The translations under genes and the position numbers were made by a program. A DNA stretch of 64,000 nucleotides from Leguminivora glycinivorella (Eukaryota > Arthropoda > Insecta > Lepidoptera > Tortricidae), in contig NC_062982.1 in NCBI RefSeq assembly GCF_023078275.1, positions 5,034,501-5,098,500 on the forward strand. Direction: 5' to 3'. The notes below the pieces were generated by a model. The model was not told the origin of the DNA and did no database searches. It saw only the letters and a program-made list of their open reading frames with translations. Numbering within the stretch: the first letter of the stretch is position 1; the number at the start of each line of letters is the position of its first letter. Positions 10,805-23,646 of this stretch are shown piece after piece.

Positions 10805-11460
10805 ACTTGAGCAGTTTTGTGTGCTCTGCCTACTGCTTATGGAAATATAGGCGTAAGTAGGTATATATGTGTGTAAGATATATGCAGATTTATAAGATTT
10901 TTAAGTACGTATAGCGAGACAAATAGTGTCGACGAACATTGTTTAACTTCATTAAATCAAACCTCAATATTCCAAGCACAATGAAAACAAAGAGTTGCAC
11001 TGAGTTCAATTATATAAACAACATAGACTTAAAATGTTATTGTTACAATGTTGAGCAGTTTCATGTGCAAGTAGAGCTACAACTCTTTATGGAAACGCAG
11101 GCGTAAATCCATACTAATATTATAAATGGGAAAGCGTGTGTGTCTGTTTGTTTGTCTGTCTTTCACGGCAAAACAGAGCGACGAATTAACGCGATTTTTA
11201 AAGTGAAGTTAGTTGAAGGGATGGAGAGTGACATAGGCTACTTTTTGTCTCTTTCTAACGCGAGCGAAGCCGCGGGCAAAAGCTAGTAGGTATATATATG
11301 TAAAATTTATATACATTTATAAGATTTTAGGATACATATAGCAAGACAAATGGTGTCGACGAACATTTTCTAACTCCATTAAAAATCAAGCCTCAAAATT
11401 CCACACAATGAAAACAAAGTCACTTAAATTAAACGCCAAATAACTTATATCGTTATTGTT
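10805..11460 (+). repeat. Degenerate tandem segmental duplication (two copies, one interrupted)
   Basis: Copy 1 starts near GAGCAGTTTTGTGTG (10809) and includes GTGTCGACGAACATT and ACAATGAAAACAAAG. Copy 2 starts near GAGCAGTTTCATGTG (11053), is interrupted by the Helitron-like element at 11108-11286, then resumes with TAGGTATATATATG and the same landmarks. The two copies provide a filled and an empty site for that element. Confidence 0.7.
11108..11286 (+). mobile_element. Non-autonomous Helitron-like element, copy with empty-site paralog at 10857/10858
   Basis: It begins TCCATACTAATATTATAAAT and ends AAAGCTAG. The left flank GGCGTAAA and right flank TAGGTATATATA join to match GGCGTAAGTAGGTATATAT at 10850-10867, which lacks the element. 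The insertion therefore added no target duplication and sits before a T, as Helitrons do. Confidence 0.8.
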
Positions 11461-11632
11461 ACAATGTAGCTTCAATAAAGCGTATCGCGGCTGTATAGAT
11501 AAGACCATTGTCTCGCGAGATGAGAAAATAGGCTACCGCTCGCAATGGCCGGACTCGCCAACAAATAGGGATTGAAAACAGGTTTTCAGTCTGGCCGGAT
11601 CCGGGACTGGATCCGGTGTTTGTAGGGCTATC
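11426..11632 (+). repeat. Direct duplication, copy 1 of about 207 bp
   Basis: It contains AACGCCAAATAACTTATATC, GCGTATCGCGGCTGTATAGA and TAGGGATTGAAAACAGG in the same order and spacing as 11757-11970, with few differences. Confidence 0.8.
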
Positions 11633-11756
11633 AAGTATAAACAAATTAGATATTTTCCGATTTTTTTGGCGTCTTCTATGATGCTTATGGCCTTTGCAGA
11701 TACAGATATAATCAAAATCTAAATAAAAGCAATGACAATAAAGTTTCACACTGACT

Positions 11757-11970
11757 AAAATTAAACGCCAAATAACTTATATCGTTATTGTTACAATGTT
11801 GTAGCTTCAATAAAGCGTATCGCGGCTGTATAGATAAGACCATTGTCTCTCGAGATGAGAAAATAGGCTACCGCTCGCAATGGCCTAACTCTCCAACAAA
11901 TAGGGATTGAAAACAGGTTTTCAGTCTGGCCGGATCCGGGACTGACTCCGGATTTTGTGGGGATGTCAAA
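11757..11970 (+). repeat. Direct duplication, copy 2
   Basis: This is the second copy of the block at 11426-11632. The homology includes the left end of the hAT-like element that starts at 11901. Confidence 0.8.
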
Positions 11971-12311
11971 TAAAAAAAAATAATGATTCTAATTTCTTGC
12001 GTCTTATAAAGTTTTTAACGACATATACAACTAAACAGTAAAAGTTGTGACAGTATAACGTCAACGTGTCTGTAAAAATAAAATTGGAAACCTAAGTGTT
12101 TTTTTTAATTAGCACAATGAAAAATAATTATTTATAACAACTTTTTTATTTCTTATGTTTATTTCATACCTTTCATTCGTCGCCGTTACGTCTTCTAAAC
12201 GCATAAGGTAATGCGTGGTATATACGTTTCATTTTACCGAATCCGGTAGCTCTTAAAAAGTGCCAGATCCGGCCAGATTATCGGATCCGCCGGACCGGAT
12301 TGCAATCCCTA
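11901..12311. mobile_element. hAT-like non-autonomous DNA transposon
   Basis: The ends TAGGGATTG and CAATCCCTA are inverted complements. They are flanked by CCAACAAA (11893-11900) and CCACCAAA (12312-12319), an 8-bp target duplication with one mismatch, as expected for hAT elements. Sub-terminal GGCCGGATCCGG-type motifs occur at both ends. There is no transposase frame. A left-end-only copy starts at 11576. Confidence 0.6.
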
Positions 12312-13140
12312 CCACCAAACATTTGAATTTGGCACTCATATCTCACTCAATTGTTACGATCTCGACCTAAATAGCTTAAGTTAAGGTTCGTAATTCAAGA
12401 TACGAGTGTGTATGAACCGTTGTTACAAGTTTAGTATATTGGTAAAGTTATACAAAGCGATTGCCGATAAATTTGCGAGCTTATAGTTTTATCTATTTGA
12501 GTTAAATAGATTTCTGCTTTGGTAGAACTTTGTGCTTAATTTTCTGTACGTGTTTCGGTAGAAAAAGCTTCGGTTCTTATTGAGGTGAAACTTACGGACA
12601 GCTGCAATGGAAACTTCTTTGACTTATCGATGAAGATGTTCTTACGGATTTATGTACCTGTAACAAAGCAATACGAAATAAGAAAACGGATTTAATAATA
12701 ATGAAAAATATTGTTTCGTAAAGTTTTGTCAAGGTAGAAAGTAAAATATATTTAAGAAACCACAGTCTTAAAATATCCTTCCGTGCCTAATCTTAATTTA
12801 GTTTGATTAGATAGATAGGTGATGTTTGCGGTTTCTATAGTTTTATTTCATGAGTAACTTTCGAAGAAAATAATGCTCCTCAGCTTTTTTAATTTGCAGC
12901 AATGAAAGAAGCAAATTGCTTTGGACATAATTTTCGTTCGGCTTGCGCTCAAAGCGACTGAAATTGTTTATACAATAATACAGAGTGCCGAGGTGATGAC
13001 ACAGAGTTTTATTAGCAACATAACAATTTTCATGTCATGTTGGCAGCACTGTATATGGCCAATTCTTACTCTAACAATTTGAAATGATTCTTATTCTGTT
13101 TTGACACGACTTTGATCGTAAGCAACAGTCAGCCTTAGTC
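12312..13140. other. Stretch without recognised gene
   Basis: A+T-rich sequence with no supported coding or RNA gene. Confidence 0.4.
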
Positions 13141-13566
13141 TCCAATTGGTTCTAACGAGGAGTGCAGGCACTCGTTCTGAGGCATTTTATTTTGCCTAAC
13201 TGTACAAGGTCTAAATATCAAAATAATAAGGAAATACATTCTGGGGAGTGCGCTCAAGAACTGCACGACCTAATCCCTCCTTCTCCTTTCCATCTTCGGA
13301 CGTCCAGGCGAGGAGAACGAATGCACCCGTATGCGGTTAGTGCTCCATTTATCCGCACAAAACGATTTCCCTCATCTTTTGTGATGCGGACTGCAAAGGA
13401 ATGGAATGCGCTCCCACCATCGGTGTTCCCAGAAAAATACGACTCGGTATCTTTAAAGCAAGAGTGAATAGGCTATTACTGAATCGATGAGCTCCATCTT
13501 AGACTCTGTCTTCACTTTCCATCAGGTGTGACTAAGGTCAATCGCCGATCATTCCATAAAAAAAAT
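13141..13566 (+). pseudogene. C-terminal fragment of a non-LTR retrotransposon with 3' UTR and A tail
   Basis: The frame from about 13162 to 13467 reads GECAQELHDLIPPSPFHLRT, then HPYAVSAPFIRTKRF, RTAKEWNALPPSVFPEKYD. This series is typical of the extreme C-terminus of jockey/CR1-type LINE ORF2 proteins in Lepidoptera, after the reverse transcriptase. The frame breaks or ends near 13468. A 3' UTR with CCATCAGGTGTGACTAAGG follows, then an A run at 13557-13565. Everything upstream (endonuclease and reverse transcriptase) is absent, as in a severely 5'-truncated insertion. Confidence 0.75.
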
Positions 13567-15849
13567 GATCTATTCACTCATTCTCCTGTGTCTGTAAAAG
13601 AGTTGAAAAATGGCCACGGCATCGATACTCTGCCTACTTTGACCCATTTTACACCAGTTGATGACGGGGCTTTTAAGGTTTCGTTACACTGTGGTGAGTG
13701 AGGCAAAGGAACGTTTTGACTCCAATGCTTACATGTCCATTTTTTAGATGACTGATTCAGTCGCCTAGTTCTCATGCCAAAACCGTAACAGACAATCACA
13801 ATCGGCCTCAAAATCCTTGTGTTGCCAGCACTGGATGCCGTGTAAAACCGCCTTTACGAGCTCAACTCAATTAGGCGTTTTTACGATTAGCTTATTTTAG
13901 ACGACCACACGCGAGTCGATTAACGCTTTACTGTCTGTGCCGGAGTATACTGCTTTGTGATTAACACGTTATTGTTTAGATTCAAGAGAGATTCAGAATA
14001 TAGGTATCTTTGAAATCGTGAGTCATATTGACATCAAATTAATTTTAAAATGTGAATAAAGTACCGAAAGGTAAAACCTACGGGCGATGGCAATACCTTA
14101 CCATCAGGCTAAAAATTGATATTAATTCAATTAAAAAATGTAATATTGTATCAAAATACAAGAAGATATAAATTAAAACGGGACCGGATACGGAACTAGA
14201 GATAGAAAACGTTTGTGCTTAGTGTGACTTCCGAGGCGGAAGTCGTGGGTGCGAATACCAGGATAGCACTAAGGAGTTTCTTGGAATTAACGTATCTACA
14301 TGTGAAATATCATGTGATATTTATTTACCAATAACTTTCTAGCGCATGAAAAAGTGTGACGATGGGAAACTTGTCTTCTCTATGCCTTCAGAATAGTGTC
14401 CCAGATCAGTCTTTAAAATTCTTTGGGATGCAACCAAAAGTCCTTAAGGTAAGGGAATTAGTGCTTAGAGTTGGATTTTCGAGACTTTTCGACCTCTAAC
14501 TTATTAAATATAACATATACATGTGTAAGTCAATATCATATAGATACCTATTACAATGTTCTTCACTTTGAAGTTGAAGCACGAGATAATATTATCCAAA
14601 ATATCACGGCTTTGCTTATTGAAGTAGTGTCATAAAAACGGTGGTTTTATGACGAACACGGATTTCATGACGTTTTCAGAGGAAGTATATTTATCGCTCG
14701 TTTTCAGGTTGACGATTTAATCCCTAGGCACACTGCTAAAGTTATGGAAATAACTTTGCCCCTATCATATTAGTTTAACCTTTAGGTAAACTGACCTATA
14801 TGAAAATTAATGGATACCATTGGGGTTCTGGGGAAGGACAGATTAGTTTTTAAGATGAAAATCATAAATCTCACACAGAAGATTATTTAATTTTAAAACG
14901 CTCAACCTGGTTAGTGGTTATATTTTAGTCTAATATAATACTTGCCATTTAGATTAAGGTTTCTAACTAATCGTTAGGATTATTAAGTTTCAAATTCAGA
15001 CTACTTATTCTTAATTTAACTTTCTTGAAATCCAATTTAAATAAAAATAGTAATTTTTAGACACACAAGTTAATAAAGGAACGAAATTAATGAAATTATG
15101 CCAAATATTGCCAGTATTTATGCAAACTGCATCACATTTGCCAGTGGTAACAAATTGGGCAGTTCGCGCGAAATGAGTATATGATTTACAATCACTGTTG
15201 ATTTTGGCACGTCTCGCGCGAAATTATGTTTATGAGCACAGAATCTCGACTTGGTTATATTGAAATGCACTCGAAAAAGTGATATGATGCTGAATTTCGT
15301 TCTACTGCGGTGGTAATATTTTTAAACACAGAAGTAATACCAATACCAAAATTCGATTCTCGGACCTCCTGCTTTAAAGGCAGGTTTGCCAATGTCTGAG
15401 TAGGGACTATTTTGTATTCAAACTTATGTATTATTCAATGCAGGTTGCATACTGTACCGAATTTGCCACTGGTAACAAATTGGGCAATGCTGGGAGCACA
15501 GAGTCCACACGTATATAATAAGGTTGTAACATCTCTGACATTTTGATTGCACAGCAGCCATAACAATTTTTTTTAAGTGTGTGGATGCACCCTAAGATTT
15601 GGCACGTCTTGCGAGAAATTGTGTTTATGATTTGTGGTGACTCCAGAAGTGGGATTTAGTCGAAATGTAAATATTCTTTTGAGTTGTCATTTGAGACTTA
15701 ATTTTAGTGTGACTGCAGTTGGATGTATTTAATCATTATTTGCGGTATACATTCATTTTTTCAGATTTTTCTAATCAAGTAATCATGCATAATTATCGGA
15801 AAGCTACAAAAAGTTTCAATCAATTTATACAAGCAATATTTAGTATAGG
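13567..15849. other. Stretch of 2.3 kb without recognised gene
   Basis: I see no coding frame with protein-like features, no RNA gene and no repeat I can name. Two short related segments, TGCCAGTGGTAACAAATTGG near 15139 and TTGCCACTGGTAACAAATTG near 15463, suggest a local old duplication. Confidence 0.4.
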
Positions 15850-16180
15850 AAATAAATAAATAAATAATATAGGACTTCTTACATAGATTGATTGAGTCCC
15901 ACGATATGCTCAGGAAGGCTTATATTGTGGGTACTCAAACAAGGATGCTATCGTTGTCTGAGTACCCACAACATAAGCCTTCTTGAGCTTATAAAAGCTC
16001 TCTCTATATACAAATACTTATACACATAGAAAACATCCATGACAGGAACAAATATCTCATCTCATCTCATCTCATCTCATCTGTGCTCATTACACAAATA
16101 ACTGCTTTTACCGGGATTCGAACCCAGGACCGCGGCTTAGCAGGCAGGGTCACTACAAGCTACGCCAGACCGGTCGTCAA
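15850..16180 (-). mobile_element. tRNA-derived SINE, family B, copy with internal inverted duplication
   Basis: On the minus strand the tRNA-like head lies at about 16180-16110, with B box GGTTCGAATCC, and the (TTTA)n tail is at 15850-15870. The body shows AGTACCCACAACATAAGCC and AGAAAACATCCATG as in the copies at 30820 and 32169. This copy has an extra inverted duplication at 15908-15988 and an (ATCTC)n expansion at 16049-16081. Confidence 0.75.
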
Positions 16181-17940
16181 AGGTAGGTAAGTACATTAAC
16201 ATTATGTCGGATATATTAAAGTTATTGGAATATATTTTGGTTGGAGCCGAATTTCTTTTGGTTTGTCAGCCCAATTAAGTGAGATCATCAGCCAAACCAC
16301 TGTGTGAAATATTTTATAGGTATATTGATTTAATAGGTATAGGAATTATGTCAGCAGCCTCTGCAACAACATTGTTGGTGTAATCTAAATTTGAACGGTA
16401 CTGAACGTACTAAAGCTTACGTGCGGTCTTTATCGCTGAATCAAACAGATTGCCCAACAATAAGTCCAACAGTAATCTATTTGCAGTCGTGTACAGCATG
16501 TATAACTAAACTTAGGAATCGCCGAGACAGTTCCGTCCAAAACAGTTGCTAAGCAAGGGACCGATTTCGTTTCAACAATTTGAGAAGGTTTTGATGTTGA
16601 TGAGACATTTTTGAGTTATGTTAGCGGCTATTTTCTGCGCACCAATAAATGTAAGGCCTGCGTGCACGCTATCGTATTCGGTGTGCAGTGCGGCGTACAT
16701 GTCAATCAATGGAAGCTCATACAAGTGTCCGGAATCGACGCTGCATAGATAGTATGCACCGCCGAACGCTCAGAGTGTCCACTCAGACCTTTCAGAGCAA
16801 ATTAGATGGTTTCTGGAGATTTGAATACCAACTTCAGCTATAATACTGTTGCGGCATTACTGCTAAAGTTCTGGTCCGGCTGCTCAACCCTGACCTGAAA
16901 TTGATTTGGTAGAAATCATTATCAGTTTCATCAATCATTATCAACACACATTTTTTTATCCATCACTAATTTTGTAAAGGAACTATATTTCATATTTATC
17001 AGTTTACTTGCTCTTTCGCCCAGAGGACGCCCAGATGCTTAATCTTTCAAATCAGCTGCAATTGACATAATAATGTCTAATGACACCTAATCTCTCACGC
17101 TGCTGCGACTTTGCTCTTATAATAATAACTTAGAACGTTGTATCAAAACAAGAATAAAACCTCCTCAAAATGCTAAAATCCAATCTGCTTTCGAGTGGTA
17201 TTAACAAAGTTTCAACTACTGCATGCCCGAGGCAACGGGCGTGTTGGGCCCACATATGTATTTTATGTAGGTATAATCGCAGGAGCTTTGTGTCTGTGAC
17301 AAATATAATATTTGAGTTGCTGAATTATTAATTGAATATTGACGTGACAAAATGAGCTCGAGGAAAACGGTAGAAGTTCGATTAAACATAGTTCGATTAA
17401 GAATAAAGTGCCTTTTGAGGACTTACACATGTCAATTTTGTTTAAAATATAGTTTTATAATACTAATTTGTTGCTACCATGCAAACAATATATGTTTACT
17501 GTTTAAAGTGTGTTTATCATACTTTATTAACTTTAAGTACTTGTGGCAGGTAACAAGATGTTAAATTATAAAGTCTATCAATTACTTAATGTAATAAACA
17601 CTATATACTTAATCTCGGATAGGCCCGTGGCTTGAATACATAATTACAGTTTTTACTGAATAATTACCGTAATAGAAATAGTCTCTAGGCCCCTTACCTA
17701 GCCAAGTGGCTAATCGCTCAGAATGCTCTTTGAACAACGATATCATTTTACATGTACGTGTTAGTTAGATTAATAAAGATGCCGGTCGAACGTTTTGTAC
17801 TGTGCAAGTTGCGATACAACTAAGTGCGCTTGGCGTCATTCAAGTGGATTTTGACGTCAATTAATCGGCACTATTCGTAGGTTCGTATAGCACGTCACTA
17901 CAAATTAATATATATTTTTGTATGTATTAGTCTATGTACG
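16181..17940. other. Stretch of 1.8 kb without recognised gene
   Basis: No supported feature. Open frames here are short and have no recognisable motifs. Confidence 0.4.
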
Positions 17941-18071
17941 GCCGATCAATTTGAATACTAGGTCACTCTAGAACCGTATCTTATTGACACCGTGCTGTAT
18001 TTGCCGAAGAAGTCACTCTGACGTTTACTTTGAAAAGGTTCCACGGTGTCCTCGAATTCAAATTGGTTGAC
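17941..18071. mobile_element. Putative foldback MITE (CAATTTGAAT ends)
   Basis: GATCAATTTGAATACTAGG at the left and TCGAATTCAAATTGGTTGA at the right are imperfect inverted complements. Further pairing is visible inward (GACACCGTG and CACGGTGTC). Confidence 0.5.
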
Positions 18072-21000
18072 TGTACACAGCTCTCAACACACATAGTTTT
18101 GTGCCGTCAAGGAGCGTTAGCGATTGGCCACTTGCTTACGGGCTCCGATTTATTGGCTGAGGCGGATTATTTAACACCTCCTTCTCGGAAAAATATTATT
18201 TAAAACGTAATGAATTGTGCTGGTCATTATTAAATATGACTTCAAAGACGTGGGTTGTAAAATAAATGATTCTGGCGCAGATGACGAACGTTATAAAATA
18301 CTGTTTGTGTAATTATTGTGAAAAGTACTTATCTTTTTTTCACTTGGGCTTTTTTTAAATAGAATTATATAATTATTGTGAAAATTGTTACGAATTTCTG
18401 TCGACAAATCTTATCCTTCAAGTTGTTATTGTATTTCTTTTGTATCTTTTCTTGTGTATTTCTTTTGCAGCTAGCAGTACCTTAGTAGGTATTAACTGTA
18501 ATGCAGTGTAACTATTGTCCCGGAGTTGTAAGTTCACATTTTTGACACATGACAGCGTCCACAAAACGTAAACTGGCGCGACCTAATGAAATTTTAAATA
18601 AAATCCTGTAATAATATTTAAAACAATCAAGTACTTAAAAACAATATATCGCTTACTTTCAACATAATCTAACACATGTTACATTTTTGCGGATCTTCGT
18701 TAGTGAGTATTTTACGATATTCATTTATCACGCAGGATTTTCTTATTATGTCATTTATCATTCATTTTTATTTTTATTAAACTAGTGCTGTGGCAGAGTC
18801 TGTCATTTCGATTCAAATGACATTTCAGTAAGTTGATAGAAATCGTATATTTGTTTGAGCGCCTCCTTGTACATAGCTTATCGATTCAACCAATTAGTAA
18901 ATAATCGCTAGATTTGGCAAACGATACGTCGTAGCCACATCGCAACATACTTCAAAAGAAATGTGTCAAAAATGTGATCTTACAGCTCAGGCACAATAAT
19001 TTCAGTAAATGAATAAAAATATAAAATAAAAACAGCTACACCCTGAGGGTAAGGATAACCCGTGCCGTTTGTACGTCGGTTTTTAGGAAGCACTCTCTGT
19101 CATTTATCAAATGCCTATCAATTCAACATACAGATGGTGTCCCAAAAGTGACTCGTAAAGTAAAATGCGACATTACCCATGCCTCGGATTATTTACCCGC
19201 CTCGTAAAGCTAACGCTTGCAATCGTAACATAAAATATCATTACGTACGGACATCAAAATTTTATCATTCGCGTTCGTAGCTAGGAATTATATAGTGTTA
19301 CATACTTGAGCGATGAAACGTCTGGGAGCACCGGTTTCTATCTTCTTCAGTGCATAATAAATGTTGAGCGTCTGCTATGATTTTTTTATAAGTACTTTAG
19401 ATTACTTTACTCCATATCGTAAAGGTCAGGAAAATTGTACAAAATTGTGTATGTAGGTAGGTAATTTTAAAAATTGAAAATGTATGTAGGAGATGCGCTA
19501 AACATTAGCCGTTTATAACGCTGACATATTCTATCCATATAGTATCTAGAGACAAAAAATGAAGTATCTTAAATTTGAAATCGAGAAGAAAAATTACATA
19601 GAATGTTGAGTTAAGATATGACTAGGTAAACAACAGATGGTTTTAAGTATCGCTAAAAAGCGATAAGGTAAGTTAAAAATAATTAAAAAAGCAAAGTAAT
19701 TTAAGTAGAAAAACGTAAAAGTATCAATCGATGTTCTTTTTCACAATTAAATTAACGTCATTTTCCATAACATTTCGCTCTCGGTTAACGTATTTTAAAA
19801 CGCCAAAAACTCATGGTAGTGGCTTAAGTGTCCCATGTTAATTTACATGTATATTTTTCGAAGTATAAATTTTCGATAATTCTGAACCACAGTCGCTTAA
19901 CGCTCACTCAGTAAATGAATCCATCGGCACACAACCCTCCTCGTCCCCATCGGCACACAAATCTCCTAAATGGGTTTCCGCCAACGGTGGGTTTTGTGTA
20001 AAAAAGTCTAATTTTTCTTATATTATTCAATTAAAAAAATATAATAATACAATTCTGTTTCATGCTAGTAATGCTCTCGACTCAGTATCGGGCAAACTGC
20101 AAGTATAACAAATCGGTTAATCAAACCTATAAATCAGATTTAGTAGCTGATTCCAAACTCAATAACGCCTACTCGCTGACCGTTCGCTTCCGACTCCATT
20201 ATCGACTCGAGTCGATTGTGAGTGCGACTCGAGTCGCAGATTTTGATGTATATGGGTTAGAGGCAGCAATGATTTAAAACGCATAGAATTTCGATCAGCC
20301 ATTGGTATAGGATCATATGGCCACTCCTGCTCACAGCTGAAAGTTCCGCCCACCCCCTCTCGGTTACCTCACAGTTACCGCCCGTCAAAAACGCGACCAG
20401 TCGACCTGTCATATCTCACTCATACAAGCATGGTATACGGGTTCACCTACACGAGCTTAGACTGTGCGTAGGAACACACCTTTTTCGTATATTTGATCGC
20501 CATTTTCCGAGGTGTGCCTTAGATAAATTCTTTAAGATGATATTTTTTATTCTAATCCTGCTGTGCGTCGCATCATGACGAGTTGAACAAGACATTTAAA
20601 TTGTCTTTCCTCACAAGGTTTCAAAATTCAAATATAAATATTTTCAAAATCAATCAGGGCATTATTAAGACAGAGGACTTGAGACATCATTAAAATCCCG
20701 TAATCAATAACAGAGCAAAAGCCGCAGGCAACGACCAGCATATATGAACTCAACATCCCTTACTCCCAATCATACAAAACACGCACCGATAATTCGCTTT
20801 GATGTCGCCAATAATTTCACTCTCATAAATATGCAGAGCTCGTCGCGCCCCTCGTTCCGGCAGCAACGACATCCATGTATGGACTTTAATGTACTAAGTT
20901 TATGTTTTAAAGTTTAGTTGTGGGTTGAATGTGGCACGAAGATTTACGTAACATGAACATCATGTATGGCGAAAATTGCATTAAATTCTAAGCACGTATT

Positions 21001-22736
21001 TTTAAGTAGAGTAGATATACATATAGTGTCACAAAACATGATATTTTTGACGAATACTTTACCTCCAATATTAAATTATAACTATATTAGCTAATGTGTT
21101 CTTCCCATTTTTTCCACCACTTTGTTTAGTATAAGATATGACATTATTTGCAATAGGTATCATAATCGAAGCCAAGATCTACAAACATGACATCTGCAGG
21201 GATGGGTGCGACAGTAGCTCGCAGCGACATAGATTACCTATACGTCTTTTTCTAGTTGTATCAATATACATACAACGGGTAGTCTATGTTGCGCCGAGAT
21301 AATCTCGCGCCAATCATGTGCTAGCCCTGCTGAGGATATATGTCGCTTCCTGACCAAGGTACGTTTAAAAAAAAACTATACCGTAACGATTAGCTGCAAC
21401 TTCTATTACCTACTGCGACACAAAACTTAGGACTTTCAAGTCTGGAAAATAAATATCTAAAATCAAATACTTGTCCATACAGCGCACCTCATTACTGCTC
21501 ATTACCGCCGGATAGATCCGCGCTGCCCGCGCAGTGAGGTGCGAACTCAAAGCGGTGCATTTACCGCGAATTTTGGAAATGAATGAGGTTTTTGGTAGAC
21601 GAGTTTGTTTTTCTCGTGGAATGTAAAAGGCGTGGAATCTTTATTTTTATCTTTTTTATTTGGAAAGCTTACAGAAATAAATGAGGAGACATTTTTTTCA
21701 AACACACACTAAAGCTCTGAGCGAGTTTTGAGATGAAAACACTTGACTTCAATTTCAATTTCGTTTATTTCTCACATAAGTTAACAGTAAACACCAAAAC
21801 ACTTACATGGTAAATATATATAAAAAAACACAGTTAAACTAATTTACACAGTTAGGTAAGAAAATAAAAGAAAAACAAATAACAATACCAGAATAAAAAA
21901 CACTAAGATTCAAACACACATATCTTTATCAACGGCTACTCTAAATAGGAATCCATACTTTCATCGGTGCACGAACGTACGAATACTCATTGCTCGCTCA
22001 GAACTGTACAGAACACCTTAGTGAAAACGCAGCTTCAACATTAACTTATTTCCTTAAAATCTCTCACTAAAACATGTATAATCGAAAATATTACTTCAAA
22101 AGCAGCATACTTATAAAACCGTAACAAAATCCTAAATCCGAATCGCTCTCCCTAAATCTAACAAGAACCTGTGATTGAACACATAATTGCCTGTATTGTA
22201 CATGGTTGTTAACTATTGTTCCACTATCATCCCTCAAGGGCTGTTGATTACATGCAACTCGATCCGGCTCTGGATTAATTATTTAATCGCTAATTATTCA
22301 TTGGATGCTCATCTCTTGTTGATCAGGTGTTTGTAAAAGGGAACCAGTGTAAGTTGGCCCATATGCTACGTTACAAATACATGTATAAAGCAAACGGAAC
22401 TATACGGAAACCCTGTTGGGGAATATACATATAAGTTATTCGTTTGTAGGCGAGTATTTTTTTCTGTCCATTTGACGGAGCTGAAATTGAAAATCACAAA
22501 TTCCTTACTATTCCTACCAGAATGAATATCTTCGAGCGTGCGAATCTCAGGTGTACCTTCGCCGTCAGAGATATCTGGGCAGTCGGGGGGCGCAAAAATG
22601 CCTTACCTTCTCGAGGATAGAGGCGTGTTCAGATATATGTGAAAACCTTGACCGCTCCGATATAACTGATGGCGATTGTACCGCGCTGCTGAGTGGGTTA
22701 GTGAATAGTATAGTGGCTGATTCAACCTACAATGAC
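18072..22736. other. Stretch of 4.7 kb without recognised gene
   Basis: I see no supported coding gene. A sequence near 21747 (ATTTCAATTTCGTTTATTTC) resembles LINE 3'-tail DNA on the minus strand. At 19919-19960 CCATCGGCACACAA occurs twice. The rest is A+T-rich and unique-looking. Confidence 0.35.
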
Positions 22737-23125
22737 ATCCGCTTGCGGATGCCCTTCAATGCTGGGGTCGTGGGATGGTCCTACGTTGGGCGCCAAATTG
22801 TAACTCTTTATTTCTAGCTGTGAGAGATAAATTGTATAAATGTGAACAACTCTAACCGTTGTGGGAGGGCGAGGCTGATTTAACCTACAATGACATCCGC
22901 TAGCGGACGCCCTTTAATCCTGGGGTCATGGGATGAACCCACGTTGGACGCCAAATTGTAACTCTTTATTTAGAGCGATGGGAGGAAAATAGTAAGTATA
23001 ATTATGAGCAACGCTAACCGTTATGGGTGGGTTCCGCTGATGTAACCTACAATGACACCCTTGCTTGCGGACGCCCTTCAACCTCGGGGTCGTGGGTTGG
23101 TGTCCCACGTTGGGCGCCAAATTTT
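22737..23125 (-). repeat. Tandem repeat of a tRNA-Lys-like 3' half joined to an LTR-like segment
   Basis: The unit is about 160 bp: 22737-22895, 22896-23057 and a partial third unit from 23058. On the plus strand each unit contains GGTCGTGGG and ACGTTGG.CGCCA, which resemble the 3' half of tRNA-Lys(CTT) including its CCA end. By memory of that tRNA, the third unit matches 30 of its last 33 bases. Read on the minus strand, the same junction looks like an LTR end (an AATAAA, then GAGTTACA) followed by a primer-binding site TTTGGCGCCCAACGT, and the next LTR-like copy would start TGTCATTGTAGG. It could be a tandem miniature LTR element (TRIM-like) or a tRNA-derived repeat. Confidence 0.55.
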
Positions 23126-23646
23126 AATACGTTTTTTTACGTCGTACTTCTCTTCTCGTCGTTCTTCGAAATTCTCCTTCTTTACTGCTCTACTAATATT
23201 TTGCAGCACAAACTAAGTAGTCACTTTTGTAGTTAATATGTATGTTACGTAAATTAAAGAACATTTACTTTGCTGAGACGATTGTGATAGTGACATTAAA
23301 GCGATAGGGAATAATATCTCAGGATCAGACGACTAACAAACGATCCAATCTTTTAAAAAGGTCTTAAAAGCCATTTACATCCTATTTACTTGTGACCTTT
23401 AGACTAAATAATTATAACACATGCGTCGTGTCTTGAAATAACCTTGGCAGACACAAAGATACTTGGTATCTACAGATCACCGTCAAATAATAATAATGCC
23501 GATAAATTCATAGATTCCCTAAACCAATACCTGCAATGTATTAAAGCGTGTAAAATATCATAATCACGGGAGACATAAACATAAACCTCGTTCCTAAACC
23601 TACTGATCAGACTTACGAAAACACAAACAGGCTAAATTATCTTAAT

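Noticed and set aside
16100..16180. A tRNA gene on the minus strand
   Set aside because: It is the head of SINE family B, shared with 30820-31080 and 32169-32390.
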